DNA of 64,000 nucleotides from Deltaproteobacteria bacterium (GTDB lineage Bacteria > Desulfobacterota > Binatia > HRBIN30 > CADEER01). The translations under genes and the position numbers were made by a program. Position 1 is the stretch's first letter. Each line of letters starts with the position of its first letter. Of the stretch, positions 37,194 to 46,916 are shown one piece after another. Under the pieces are notes generated by a model, which saw nothing but the letters and a program-made list of their open reading frames with translations, was not told the origin of the DNA and did no database searches. The stretch covers positions 124,001-188,000 of the forward strand of contig JAJCZJ010000088.1 of assembly GCA_029262455.1 (NCBI GenBank). The letters run 5' to 3'.

Positions 37194-38417
37194 TCAGTAA
37201 TCGAATAGGACTTTCACAGCCCCGCTGCGGCCCTGGTCGTAGCAACTCATGAACGCGGTCTTGTAGTCGTCCAAGCTGTAGCGATGCGTAATGATCGGCG
37301 TGACGTCGATCGCCTTGGTCCGGATGAACTCAAAATACCACAACATCGCATGCTGCCTGCGACCGTCGTATTCTTCGATCGCGAAGGCGTTGGATCCGAT
37401 CAACGAGATTTCTTTGAAGTACAGCGGCGTCCACTCGAACCTACGTGGCGGCTCAACCCCAGTCACGACGATCGAACCGCGCGAGCGAACGATGCGCACA
37501 CCAACTTCCAGCGTCTCCGGAGCCGACACAGTGTCGTAGACGACGTCGACGCCACCATTGAGCATCGGCAGTCCACGCCAAGGGACTTGAAGCTCGGCAC
37601 CGAGCTCGTTGCCCACGCGCTCAATGATGGCTTCGACGGGCTGATGCTCCATTACGAACTCGGCGCCCATCTTCTTCGCCAGTTCGGCCTGGTGCGCGAA
37701 TCGCGCTACCGCCAGCACACGAACCTCGGGATAGATGGCGCGCAGGATCGCGATCGTCAAAAGCCCCAACGTGCCGCAGCCGTACACGCACACCGCACCG
37801 CTGTCCGGCGGCGGCCAGTGCAGAATCGAATGCAGTGCAACCGCAAACGGATCGGCAAGGACCGCCTCATCGTCGCTGATCTCGTCGGGGATCGGGATAC
37901 ACTGCGACTCGTGCGCCGGCATCAGAGGCGCAAAACCTCCGGTCGCATGGCGACTATTGCCCGTGTGAATCCCCGCATCGATCGTGCCGTGGCAAAAGTT
38001 CCTACACTGCGCGAGCTCGCCCTTTTCACACCACTCGCAAAGTGGAAGCCCGCGCGTCAGACAAGACAGCCATGGGTTCAGGACCACACGCTCGCCGATC
38101 TTGCGCGACTTCACTTCGGAGCCAACACTTTCGATGGTCGCCACGACTTCATGTCCCAGAACCTGCGGGAACGAAATCATCGCGGTCATCGGGTTATCGT
38201 AGGAGCCGTTCATGAACACTTGCTTGTAGTCACTGCCGCACAGCCCACAAACGCGCGTCCGCAACACCACCCAATCGTCGGCAGGAAGCCGCGGCTCCGG
38301 AATCTCGCGCAACTGCATCGGAGCCAACGGCCCAACAAAAGCGCTCGGACTAAGAGTCGACAAGAGCTTCGTCAGCACCAAACGCGGCAAGCTGTTCTCG
38401 TAAAGCAAAGCCTTCAT
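37194..38417 (-). CDS. Zinc-type medium-chain alcohol dehydrogenase
   Basis: The 407-residue MDR protein has catalytic zinc ligands in RVCGLCGSDYKQ and LGHEVV, structural-zinc Cys residues in CEWCEKGELAQC, and the NAD(P)-binding VYGCGTLGLLTIAIL. It oxidises or reduces alcohol/aldehyde substrates; the exact substrate is unknown. An insertion (NPWLSCLTRGLPLCEW) makes it longer than the usual 340-360. It is last in the minus-strand group with aminotransferase, LuxC-like and LuxE-like genes, but a large palindrome separates it from the aminotransferase. Confidence 0.88.
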   Translation of the reverse strand: MKALLYENSLPRLVLTKLLSTLSPSAFVGPLAPMQLREIPEPRLPADDWVVLRTRVCGLCGSDYKQVFMNGSYDNPMTAMISFPQVLGHEVVATIESVGSEVKSRKIGERVVLNPWLSCLTRGLPLCEWCEKGELAQCRNFCHGTIDAGIHTGNSRHATGGFAPLMPAHESQCIPIPDEISDDEAVLADPFAVALHSILHWPPPDSGAVCVYGCGTLGLLTIAILRAIYPEVRVLAVARFAHQAELAKKMGAEFVMEHQPVEAIIERVGNELGAELQVPWRGLPMLNGGVDVVYDTVSAPETLEVGVRIVRSRGSIVVTGVEPPRRFEWTPLYFKEISLIGSNAFAIEEYDGRRQHAMLWYFEFIRTKAIDVTPIITHRYSLDDYKTAFMSCYDQGRSGAVKVLFDY

Positions 38418-38462
38418 TGGCTACCGTCAATCGACTCCTGGTGCCGACCTTCCCGCAAGACA

Positions 38463-38531
38463 GGGCGGGCGAGGCTTCCGCCGAGCCGCGCACCATCACA
38501 GACTACGGCTCGGCAGGAGCCTCGCCCGCCC
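38463..38531. repeat. Large palindromic repeat (REP-like)
   Basis: Two 26-base arms (38463-38488 and 38506-38531) are inverted complements at 24 of 26 positions, with a 17-base loop. The arms begin GGGCGGGCGAGGCT and end AGCCTCGCCCGCCC. A related right arm occurs at 41328-41352. It can act as a terminator. Confidence 0.9.
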
Positions 38532-38574
38532 GGGAGATACAGTTGTCCGCGCCCTGGAGATTTGCACTGTCGCA

Positions 38575-39783
38575 TCACCCACTCAACCCGCGAAAAACAC
38601 CCTCCAGAATCCCAAACACCTCATCCGTCTCTGCGTCGGTCATGACCAACGGCGGCACCAAACGGACCACCGTATCCCGGTGTAGCGTCCAGTTGAGAAT
38701 CAGCCCGGCTTCAAACGCTCGGCGACAGAAATCGGCCGTGAGTTCAGGTGACGAGAACTCCATCCCGATCAACATCCCACAGCCCCGCACTTCGACCAGG
38801 TGTTCGCCGCCCATCGCCGTGAGCTGCTCAACCCAGACCTTGCCTTGCTGCTCCGCCCGCTCTGGGAGCCGTTCGCGTTCGGCAAACCTCAACGCAGCCA
38901 AACCCGCCGCGCAAGACAGCGGGTGCCCACCAAACGTCGTTACGTGACAAAGCGGCGGGTCGTCGGACAACTCTCGCATCAGCTCCGGAGTTCCGACAAA
39001 AGCACCAAGCGGCAACCCCCCGCCCAAAGCCTTGGCCAGGACGAGGATGTCCGGGACCACGCCCCAATGCTGCGAAGCAAACCAGCGCCCGGTGCGGCCG
39101 AGACCAGTCATCACCTCGTCGTGAATCAACAGCGCTCCAGTGTCGTCGCACGCGCGCCGAAGCGCCGGATGAAAATCATCGGGCGGAACCCGCACGCCAC
39201 CCTCGCCCTGCACCGGCTCAACCACAACACCGGCGACGCTTGTGTCGATGCGGTCCAACGCAGACACCTCGCCAAACGGCAGGAATTCCACCTCGAGCAA
39301 GGGCTCAAACGGCTCGCGAAACGCCGCGTTGTCGCAAAGCGCCAGCGACCCGGTGGTATCGCCGTGGTAGCCACCTTCGAAGGCAATGAATCGCGGCCGC
39401 CGCGTCCGCTTGCGCGCCAACTTCAGCGCTCCCTCGATCGCCTCCGTCCCCGAATTGGCAAAGAACACCGTCGACAGATCGCCAGGAGCAAGCTCAGCAA
39501 CCTTCGCCGCAAGCTCGACCTGTGGCTGCTCGACCGCCTCACCGTAAACCAACGAATGCAAATACCGCGGTGCCTGATCAGCAATCGCCTGCACTACGTC
39601 CGGATTGCAGTGACCCACACCGGCGACACCGATCCCCGACAGCAGATCGAAGTATTCCCGGCCATCCACATCCCAGATCTTCGACCCCTCAGCCCGATCG
39701 ATGACAATCTCCAACGGCGCCGGAGATGTCTGACAGACGTGACGCCGAAACAGCTCAACCAGCGACTTTCGGTCAGCGCTCAT
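38575..39783 (-). CDS. Class III (acetylornithine/aspartate type) aminotransferase
   Basis: A 402-residue PLP enzyme. It has VGHCNPDVVQAIADQAPRYLH, FFANSGTEAIEGALKLAR, FIAFEGGYHGDTTGSLAL, LIHDEVMTGLGRTGRWF and the Schiff-base Lys in LVLAKALGGGLPLGAFVG. It resembles the aspartate aminotransferase family proteins often beside acyl-CoA reductase genes, more than ArgD. The likely reaction is amination of an aldehyde or keto group; acyl-aldehyde amination is inference from its LuxC/LuxE neighbours. It follows the LuxC-like gene by 67 bases. Confidence 0.87.
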   Translation of the reverse strand: MSADRKSLVELFRRHVCQTSPAPLEIVIDRAEGSKIWDVDGREYFDLLSGIGVAGVGHCNPDVVQAIADQAPRYLHSLVYGEAVEQPQVELAAKVAELAPGDLSTVFFANSGTEAIEGALKLARKRTRRPRFIAFEGGYHGDTTGSLALCDNAAFREPFEPLLEVEFLPFGEVSALDRIDTSVAGVVVEPVQGEGGVRVPPDDFHPALRRACDDTGALLIHDEVMTGLGRTGRWFASQHWGVVPDILVLAKALGGGLPLGAFVGTPELMRELSDDPPLCHVTTFGGHPLSCAAGLAALRFAERERLPERAEQQGKVWVEQLTAMGGEHLVEVRGCGMLIGMEFSSPELTADFCRRAFEAGLILNWTLHRDTVVRLVPPLVMTDAETDEVFGILEGVFRGLSG

Positions 39784-39850
39784 GAAACCATCCTAGAGGA
39801 TCGTGCGGGTGTCGGCAGTAGGCCGGAAGGGATAAATCGGGGCTGGAGCC

Positions 39851-41077
39851 TCAACGTGCCGTGAACCAATCGCCGACTCTTGGTCTTCCACTCGGCCGCC
39901 ACTCCAGAGAAGGCAACTGGAGTTGGCCTAGCTCGACCACGCGTGCGACACCGACATCCCGCAACTGCTGCGCCAGCATCGGGAGGGTTTGGGACCCGGC
40001 AAGACCAACACCCTCGATCAATCCGCCCAACGGCTGCAGGAAGCGCACCACATCTTCCGCCCGCGGCACCGGGACAACGCGAACACAACGGTGCTGCGGC
40101 GTCGGCAAGAAGGCCGTCGCTTGTTCGACCACGACAGATCCCGATTCCAACGCCTTCGAGACCTCGAACACACTCTCGACTCCCCCACCGAAGTGCCGCC
40201 ATGCCGCCGCTTCGCGAAAGCGCCGGACCGCTACCGCCGCGCCCGCTGTCAGACCCGTTGCCGGCAGGGTTGCCGCCAGCGCCGCGAACTCATCCGTCAG
40301 CTCCCGCGCAAACGAAGTTGCCTCGTCGAGTCCACCTTCGACAAAGCATACATGCGGCGACAGACATCCCAGTTGATCCCAGATCGCAACATCAGCAGCG
40401 AGTAGCGCCGCAGCCGATCTTTGATCCGCGTCGCAACCCACAACCGCGCAACTCACGCGATGACCATGACCGACAAAACGACCGCGGCAGCGTCGTCCTA
40501 GATCCGCCATCGCCTCATCACTGCCAGAGGCCGTGACCAGATCCGCCTGTTTCAGCACCAAATCTTCCACAGCACCTTCGCCGCCCTGCCAATAAACGCT
40601 TTCGACACAGCCCCCGATCTCCGCGTCAACTTCGCGAAACGACTCGACCCACAGACGCGCGAAGACGCGGTCGTCGCGGCCGGACTTCAGCACACACGCG
40701 ACACCCAAGGCCAACGAAAGTGCCGCAGGGATCGCAGCGTGTCCCGGCAGGTTGCTCGGTAGAACATGCAAGGCAAGCTCCGGACCACCGCCCACAGGCC
40801 AGTCTCCCATCTCCCTGTCCACGAGCTCTTCGATGGCGGTACCGCGCAACGGCGCGATCATCGTCGGCAGTCCAGCTTCGAGCATCGGCCTCGAGAACCG
40901 CCCCACCTCGGCCAACTCATCGACCGCTCGCCGCATCCACACCGAGTCGGCAGCCAGCCAATTCTCGACCACCGCGCTGATCACCGACACCCTCTCGGAG
41001 GGTGTTCGCTTTACTAGGGCCCGGCGAGAAGCACGCAACCGTGCGGCTATCTCTGCGATGTCGGAGCGACTTACCAT
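39851..41077 (-). CDS. LuxC-like acyl-CoA/acyl-enzyme reductase
   Basis: A 408-residue protein of the LuxC (acyl-CoA reductase, PF05893) family, which reduces activated fatty acids to aldehydes with NADPH. Motifs are ELALHVLPSNLPGHAAIPA, ACVLKSGRDDRVFARL, DLVTASGSDEAMADL and the thioester Cys in IWDQLGCLSPHVCF (about residue 238 from this start). The ATG at 41077 follows GGAGGG at very short spacing; a TTG at 41104 is an alternative that overlaps a dispersed repeat. There is no luxAB or luxD in the window, so bioluminescence is not implied. Confidence 0.87.
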   Translation of the reverse strand: MVSRSDIAEIAARLRASRRALVKRTPSERVSVISAVVENWLAADSVWMRRAVDELAEVGRFSRPMLEAGLPTMIAPLRGTAIEELVDREMGDWPVGGGPELALHVLPSNLPGHAAIPAALSLALGVACVLKSGRDDRVFARLWVESFREVDAEIGGCVESVYWQGGEGAVEDLVLKQADLVTASGSDEAMADLGRRCRGRFVGHGHRVSCAVVGCDADQRSAAALLAADVAIWDQLGCLSPHVCFVEGGLDEATSFARELTDEFAALAATLPATGLTAGAAVAVRRFREAAAWRHFGGGVESVFEVSKALESGSVVVEQATAFLPTPQHRCVRVVPVPRAEDVVRFLQPLGGLIEGVGLAGSQTLPMLAQQLRDVGVARVVELGQLQLPSLEWRPSGRPRVGDWFTAR

Positions 41078-41092
41078 ACCCTCCGAAACACC

Positions 41093-41422
41093 GGATCCGT
41101 GCAACAGACATCTCTTTTCTGCGTGGCGCGCGAAGATTTCATCGGCAACCGTGTAGCAAGCATCTTGTTGCTGCGCAGTGCGCGAAGGTTTCCATGCGGC
41201 AACCAGATCGGGGAATTCTATTTGACGTCAGGCGATGGAGCACAGCGAGGTCAGCGGAGCGCATAGCGCGTACGGGAGCAATACCAAAACAGGGCAGAGA
41301 CGATCTGAGAAGACCAGATCCGCTACGCGGCTCGGACGGAGCCTCGCCCTCCAGATTTTTTTCGGATCCGTGAAGCAAGGATCTCGTTTCTGCGCCGCGC
41401 GCGAAGAGGTTCATCGGCAACA
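41093..41422. repeat. Three degenerate copies of a 54-59 bp repeat
   Basis: Copies at 41093-41150, 41151-41204 and 41364-41422 share GGATCCGTG-like starts, a T-rich TCTCTTTTCTGCG centre, GCGCGCGAAG and an ending TTCATCGGCAAC. The first two are in direct tandem. They lie in the gap between the LuxE-like and LuxC-like genes and touch the LuxC start. Confidence 0.75.
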
Positions 41423-41557
41423 AAGATCCGTGTTCATCACTGTTCATCCGTGGCCCTTTTCGAGCGCGGCATCAGCGTGCATCGGCGTTCATCAGCGGTT
41501 TGGTTTCGGCCAGCGGCCGGGCTGTGTTTATCCGTGTTCATCCGTGGCCTATGACCT
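41105..41557. other. Repeat-rich gap between LuxE-like and LuxC-like genes
   Basis: I see no gene here. The gap holds the three degenerate repeats, a half of the 38463 palindrome at 41328-41352 and a run of GTTCATC-type repeats (41425-41549). Confidence 0.7.
41425..41549. repeat. Dispersed GTTCATCCGTGG-type repeat
   Basis: GTTCATCACTGTTCATCCGT, GCATCGGCGTTCATCAGCGG and TTTATCCGTGTTCATCCGTG occur in series. The same family recurs at 53355-53413 before the adenosyltransferase gene. Confidence 0.7.
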
Positions 41558-42634
41558 CTACTCTCCAGACGGAACCCATTCCGCCACACTCATCGAACAA
41601 CCGCGCAACTCCGCACTCGGCGCCCGCCCAAGATGGCGCAGACCCTCCTCGCCAATCACCCCGAGGTCCTCACTGAGAATCGCCATCGCCGAGCCCGCAT
41701 TGGCGAGATCGTAATGACACAACAAACCGGGCTGCCCGTCCGGCAGGGGAGTGAGGTCGGCAGGATTGAGAACCAGGGTTCGCAACCAATGCGGCGCAGC
41801 GAGATACCTTCCGCGGTGAACACCGTCGAATCGATCGCGAATCACCGAGTCGAAGTACTGGCTCGACATCTCGGCCATGCCGTACTCGTTCACAGCGAAG
41901 TAGCCCGGAATCGCGAATGTATTCCAAATCGCGTGCAGGAGACCCTTGCGAGACATCCGGCGCGGCGCGCCTTTGTCGCCGCCGGTATCCATGAGGCGGC
42001 TTGCATGCGGTAGACGGAAGGACAGTGAGCGCTCACGCGCGTAGTCCAGAAAGTGAATCAGGGCACCGGTCGTCGTCAGGATGGCCAGTGGCTGACCGTT
42101 GCTCTCGCTCGCAGCCAGGGACTCGACAAACCGATCGAAGCGCGGCTCCCCGTCTTCCACGCAGCAGGCGATGCCATTCCGCCCGAAATGCTCGCCGGCC
42201 CACGCCACCATTTGAGCCAACGACGACTCCGGTGCGTCTTCGACCGATGGAATCAGGGACACCAGATCGATCTCCTCTACATCGGGAAGGAGAAACCGCC
42301 GCATCCCGGCCAGCGCCGACTGCCTATACAACCTGATATCCGGGACGACATGACGCGAGCGCCGCTCTGCCCCCTCCGTAGTCCCAGTCGAGCGAAAGAC
42401 CCGCTCAGCAGGCCCGCAGCACAATTCAGTTTCCTTGAACGCTTGGATAGGAACCGGCGGAACTTGGCGCCAGGAGCTCACCCCGTCGACCGCCAAATGC
42501 TGCGACGCCAGATAGGCCCGGTACGGCTCGCACGAAGTCGCCTGATGGCGAAACACCTCGAGCGCAACGTCCTCAAAGTCGTCGGCATGCGGGTCGCTAA
42601 TGAAGGCAAGAACCCTGTCGTAGACCTCGACCAC
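41558..42634 (-). CDS. LuxE-like acyl-protein synthetase
   Basis: A 358-residue adenylate-forming enzyme of the LuxE family (PF04443). It has VPPVPIQAFKETEL, the adenylation motif RSTGTTEGAERRSRHV, SLIPSVEDAPESSLAQMV, SRLMDTGGDKGAPRRMSRKGL, the core GYFAVNEYGMAEMSSQYFDS and LGRAPSAELRGCSMSVAEW. LuxE activates a fatty acid and passes it to LuxC. The GTG at 42634 fits the family N-terminus (VVEVYDRVLAFI); an ATG at 42748 would add a hydrophobic 38 residues. Frames further upstream are antisense to the neighbouring gene. Confidence 0.87.
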   Translation of the reverse strand: MVEVYDRVLAFISDPHADDFEDVALEVFRHQATSCEPYRAYLASQHLAVDGVSSWRQVPPVPIQAFKETELCCGPAERVFRSTGTTEGAERRSRHVVPDIRLYRQSALAGMRRFLLPDVEEIDLVSLIPSVEDAPESSLAQMVAWAGEHFGRNGIACCVEDGEPRFDRFVESLAASESNGQPLAILTTTGALIHFLDYARERSLSFRLPHASRLMDTGGDKGAPRRMSRKGLLHAIWNTFAIPGYFAVNEYGMAEMSSQYFDSVIRDRFDGVHRGRYLAAPHWLRTLVLNPADLTPLPDGQPGLLCHYDLANAGSAMAILSEDLGVIGEEGLRHLGRAPSAELRGCSMSVAEWVPSGE

Positions 42635-42772
42635 CCGGGCACCGTAGCACGCCCCCCCAAACGTCTGAACCAACCTCACCGACACCAGAAAAAGCGCCGC
42701 GGCAACAACAGATATACACTTGACATGCCCTGGGGGGAGGTCCAGCATTGTAGGATCATGGAGGTTCTCTAA

Positions 42773-43876
42773 GTGATGGATAAACCGCAGTATCTGGTCT
42801 TCGGAATCCTGGCGATTGCGGTCGGATTCTTCGCTCTGCGCTTCACTGCAGACGATCTTGACGACTACGACGATCCGTACGCCGCTGGCGGTGAATACGC
42901 GATGGCGGGCGGTGAAGACTACGGTGAAGATCGCTTCGGAAGCAGTGGCGGACGCATGGTCGCGCGCGAGCGCGGAGCAAGCGGCTCGCGATCGTCGCGG
43001 TTCGGCAGCGGCAGCGGCAGCGGCGGACGAGACGGATCGGGCAGCAGCCGCAATGGCCGCAATAGCGCGGAAACCGTTGCTGGGAAGCGCGGTGATCGGC
43101 GCAGTCACATCGGCGGACGCAGCGGAATCCGGAACGCGAAGGAAATCGCCCGCGCAACTTCGCTCTCCGGAAGTAGCAAGAACAGCGACGACCGATCCAA
43201 ATCAGCTTCCGGCAGCCGTAGTGAACGCTTGGAGCAACTCGTTGGTAAGGACGCAAAAGTCGACCCGTTCTACGACGGTGACGACATCGACGACAATCCA
43301 GATGACAACGTGCTGCTCGACGTGAAGAGTAAGGAAGACGTCGATCGCAAAGCCAATTCCCGCGAGGGCGTCGACGTGAGCGACGACGGCAGCGGTATCC
43401 AGGTCGGCGAAGACGGCCACATGACGTTCCCCAACGTAGCCAACGCTAACATCGGCTCGGTTTCCCTGGACATTACTCCGAATTGGAATGGCGCCGACAT
43501 TACAGACAACTCGTTCATGCAGATCAGACAGCCGCATCAGTGGGAAAACAGCATGCAGCTAGTGAAGAACGGTCAATTCCTGCGCTTCATCGTCCGCGAC
43601 GACGGCGGCCACGAATCGGACATCAGCTTCAAGATCACCGATTGGCCACAAGGGGACGCGAAAAGGATCACTGCGAGCTGGGAGGATGGCGTCATCAACC
43701 TCTACGTCGACAACCGGCGGGTCGGTACCAATACCTACCCAGGCACGATCGACTTCGGCGAGTCGCCAATCCTACTCGGCGGAGATCACGCGGGCGGCTC
43801 ATACAACGGCCTAGACGGCAATATTGACAACTTCCAAGTGTTCAAGGACGCCACCGGCGGAGGCCAGTTGGGTTAG
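42773..43876 (+). CDS. Membrane-anchored LamG-like protein with Ser/Gly/Arg low-complexity stalk
   Basis: A 367-residue protein. One transmembrane helix (LVFGILAIAVGFFALRF, about 8-24) is followed by an Asp-rich DDLDDYDDPY, a Gly-rich and Ser/Gly/Arg-rich stalk (about 35-150) and an acidic stretch. From about residue 205 a concanavalin-like LamG domain follows (GHMTFPNVANANIGSVSLDI, WEDGVINLYVDNRRVGTNTY, SPILLGGDHAGGSYNGLDGN, IDNFQVF). LamG domains bind carbohydrate or matrix. It may expose a ligand-binding head beyond the cell envelope. GGAGGT lies 7-10 bases before GTG 42773/ATG 42776. A bidirectional terminator follows. Confidence 0.82.
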   Translation: MMDKPQYLVFGILAIAVGFFALRFTADDLDDYDDPYAAGGEYAMAGGEDYGEDRFGSSGGRMVARERGASGSRSSRFGSGSGSGGRDGSGSSRNGRNSAETVAGKRGDRRSHIGGRSGIRNAKEIARATSLSGSSKNSDDRSKSASGSRSERLEQLVGKDAKVDPFYDGDDIDDNPDDNVLLDVKSKEDVDRKANSREGVDVSDDGSGIQVGEDGHMTFPNVANANIGSVSLDITPNWNGADITDNSFMQIRQPHQWENSMQLVKNGQFLRFIVRDDGGHESDISFKITDWPQGDAKRITASWEDGVINLYVDNRRVGTNTYPGTIDFGESPILLGGDHAGGSYNGLDGNIDNFQVFKDATGGGQLG

Positions 43877-43903
43877 AGTCCTGCGGCATCTAACAACATA
43901 AAG

Positions 43904-43935
43904 AAAAGGGCCGCCCGAATGGGCGGCCCTTTCTT
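43904..43935. terminator. Bidirectional intrinsic terminator (LamG-like gene / groEL)
   Basis: GGGCCGCCC (43908-43916), loop GAAT and GGGCGGCCC (43921-43929), followed by TTTCTT and preceded by AAGAAAA. It can end both convergent transcripts. Confidence 0.9.
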
Positions 43936-43994
43936 GTGGCAGCACTTTGAAACAGTTGACCCGCGACGGCATCAGCTGTTTCTGAGAGCGCAAT

Positions 43995-45674
<1,680 letters not shown>

Positions 45675-45968
45675 TTACTTGCCTTCCAACACGCCGAGGA
45701 TGTCGTCCTCGCGCATGATGATGTACTCGTCGCCATCAACCGTAACTTCTGTTCCCGAGTACTTTCCGAAGAGGATCTTGTTTCCGGCCTTGACGTCGAG
45801 CGGCGTTACCTTGCCGTCCTCACCGACCTTGCCTTTACCAACGGCGATAACTTTACCTTCTTGAGGCTTTTCCTTCGCCGAATCAGGGATAATGATACCC
45901 CCCTTGGTCGTCTCCTCTTCATCCATGCGCTGGACGATCACGCGGTCCTGCAATGGACGAATCTTCAT
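45675..45968 (-). CDS. groES: 10-kDa co-chaperonin
   Basis: A 97-residue GroES with [20 protein letters not shown], the mobile-loop [20 protein letters not shown] and [19 protein letters not shown]. The ATG at 45968 has AAAGGAG about ten bases upstream. It is first in the groES-groEL operon. Confidence 0.97.
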   Translation of the reverse strand: MKIRPLQDRVIVQRMDEEETTKGGIIIPDSAKEKPQEGKVIAVGKGKVGEDGKVTPLDVKAGNKILFGKYSGTEVTVDGDEYIIMREDDILGVLEGK

Positions 45969-46091
45969 ACCCGTGCGCTCCTTTCTCCAACTACCTAATG
46001 TATATTGAGTTTTTTGTTGCCTGAGGCGCCGTTCACCGAAGCGAACGAGCCTCTAAGAGCCCGCAGGCGCGAGCGCGCCGGGGACCCGGGA

Positions 46092-46119
46092 CAGTTAAGC
46101 ATCCCTAACGCAGTGTCAA
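46092..46119 (-). promoter_or_regulatory. Predicted groES promoter
   Basis: On the minus strand TTGACA (46119-46114), a 16-base spacer and TAACTG (46097-46092). The leader would be about 117 bases with a foldable CGTTC/GAACG stem. No CIRCE element (TTAGCACTC-N9-GAGTGCTAA) is present. Confidence 0.4.
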
Positions 46120-46222
46120 CCCGCTACGCTCGAAAATTAATGGGAGGCTCCCCCTCTGTGGCTATCGCCAACGATACAGATTTCCCGGGGACAGCCTGTT
46201 GAGGACTTATCGGGGCCCCCGC

Positions 46223-46305
46223 GTCAACCTTGGGGGTCAACCTTTGGGGGGGTCAACCTTGGGGGTCAACCTTGGGGGGGTCAACCTTGGGGGGTCGACC
46301 TTGGG
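46223..46305. repeat. G-rich minisatellite, about six units
   Basis: Units of the form GTCAACCTTGGGGG, 14-16 bases each, repeat six times with variable G runs of 5-8. The last unit reads GTCGACCTTGGG. Confidence 0.92.
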
Positions 46306-46309
46306 CCGC

Positions 46310-46333
46310 ACTCGATCCGATGAACGATCGAGT
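46310..46333. terminator. Inverted repeat downstream of the DUF507 pair
   Basis: ACTCGATC (46310-46317) pairs with GATCGAGT (46326-46333). It lies just after the stop of the minus-strand DUF507 gene. No T-run follows, so termination is uncertain. Confidence 0.35.
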
Positions 46334-46351
46334 CTCACGGTACCAAGAAAT

Positions 46352-46630
46352 CTACCCCAAGCGCCGGTGCCGGCGCTCTTCTTCGTCGTAGTACCGCTTG
46401 TACAAAATGTCCCATTCCGGGCTGCCGGGAGGGACGTTGCGTGACAAGGAGGCAATCTTGGCTCGCACCAAGTCGTCGATGTGGTCGCCACGAGAATGCT
46501 CGGTCTCGAAGACGCGTTTGATCTCATGCAAGACGTGCTTATCGCGCTCAACGTCACCGATATTTTCGGTCCTGAGGATGCGAATGATCTCGTGCGCAAG
46601 GTGAGACTGTCGGCCTTCTGAAAACTTCAT
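46352..46630 (-). CDS. DUF507 family protein (second of a tandem pair)
   Basis: A 92-residue helical protein starting MKFSEGRQSHLAHEIIRIL, with VLHEIKRVFETEHSRGD and SPEWDILYKRYYDEEERRHR. This is the DUF507 pattern, whose function is unknown. It starts one base after the stop of the first DUF507 gene and is surely cotranscribed. The C-terminus is acidic-basic and likely coiled. Confidence 0.87.
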   Translation of the reverse strand: MKFSEGRQSHLAHEIIRILRTENIGDVERDKHVLHEIKRVFETEHSRGDHIDDLVRAKIASLSRNVPPGSPEWDILYKRYYDEEERRHRRLG

Positions 46631-46631
46631 C

Positions 46632-46910
46632 TCAAAGGGAGTAACCCCGCTCCTTGGCTATGTGTTCTTTGAAGCCGTTGATGAGCTTGCGTTGATCCAT
46701 GCCCTGCACCTGGCGACCGAGCTTCGCGAGCATCCGTTCGGCCTCTTCCTCGATTTGGTGCTCTTCCGCCAGGTTCTCCACGAACATCCGGGTCAGCCGC
46801 TCGACCACCTCGGACTCCGGCAGATGAAGTTTCACGTTGCCCTGGGTTACCAGCGCCCTAACAATAGCCCGCGACAGCTTCGAAAAGCGTTCTTCGTTGA
46901 TCGTTCGCAC
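46632..46910 (-). CDS. DUF507 family protein (first of a tandem pair)
   Basis: A 92-residue DUF507 paralogue (RTINEERFSKLSRAIVRAL, LHLPESEVVERLTRMFVENL, RKLINGFKEHIAKERGYSL). The GTG at 46910 gives the same length as its partner. A promoter lies seven bases upstream, so the message may be leaderless. An in-frame GTG at 46964 would add 18 basic residues, but would lie upstream of that promoter. The two paralogues share only the family pattern, which suggests a heteromeric pair. Confidence 0.82.
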   Translation of the reverse strand: MRTINEERFSKLSRAIVRALVTQGNVKLHLPESEVVERLTRMFVENLAEEHQIEEEAERMLAKLGRQVQGMDQRKLINGFKEHIAKERGYSL

Positions 46911-46916
46911 ACCCTT

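Larger units (their letters stand above)
45969..46351. other. Intergenic region: groES leader/promoter and G-rich minisatellite
   Basis: I see no gene. The region holds the long groES 5' leader, the promoter at 46092-46119, a G-rich minisatellite and an inverted repeat near the DUF507 stop. Confidence 0.6.

Noticed and set aside
42635-43108. N-terminal extension of the LuxE-like protein by up to 158 residues
   Set aside because: Most of it is antisense to the LamG-like gene and gives Ala/Ser/Arg-rich low-complexity sequence.
45969-46120. CIRCE element for HrcA control of groES
   Set aside because: No TTAGCACTC/GAGTGCTAA pair is present.
46199-46444. Open frame through the G-rich minisatellite (LGG repeats)
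   Set aside because: It is just a reading of the minisatellite and overlaps the DUF507 gene; no ribosome site.
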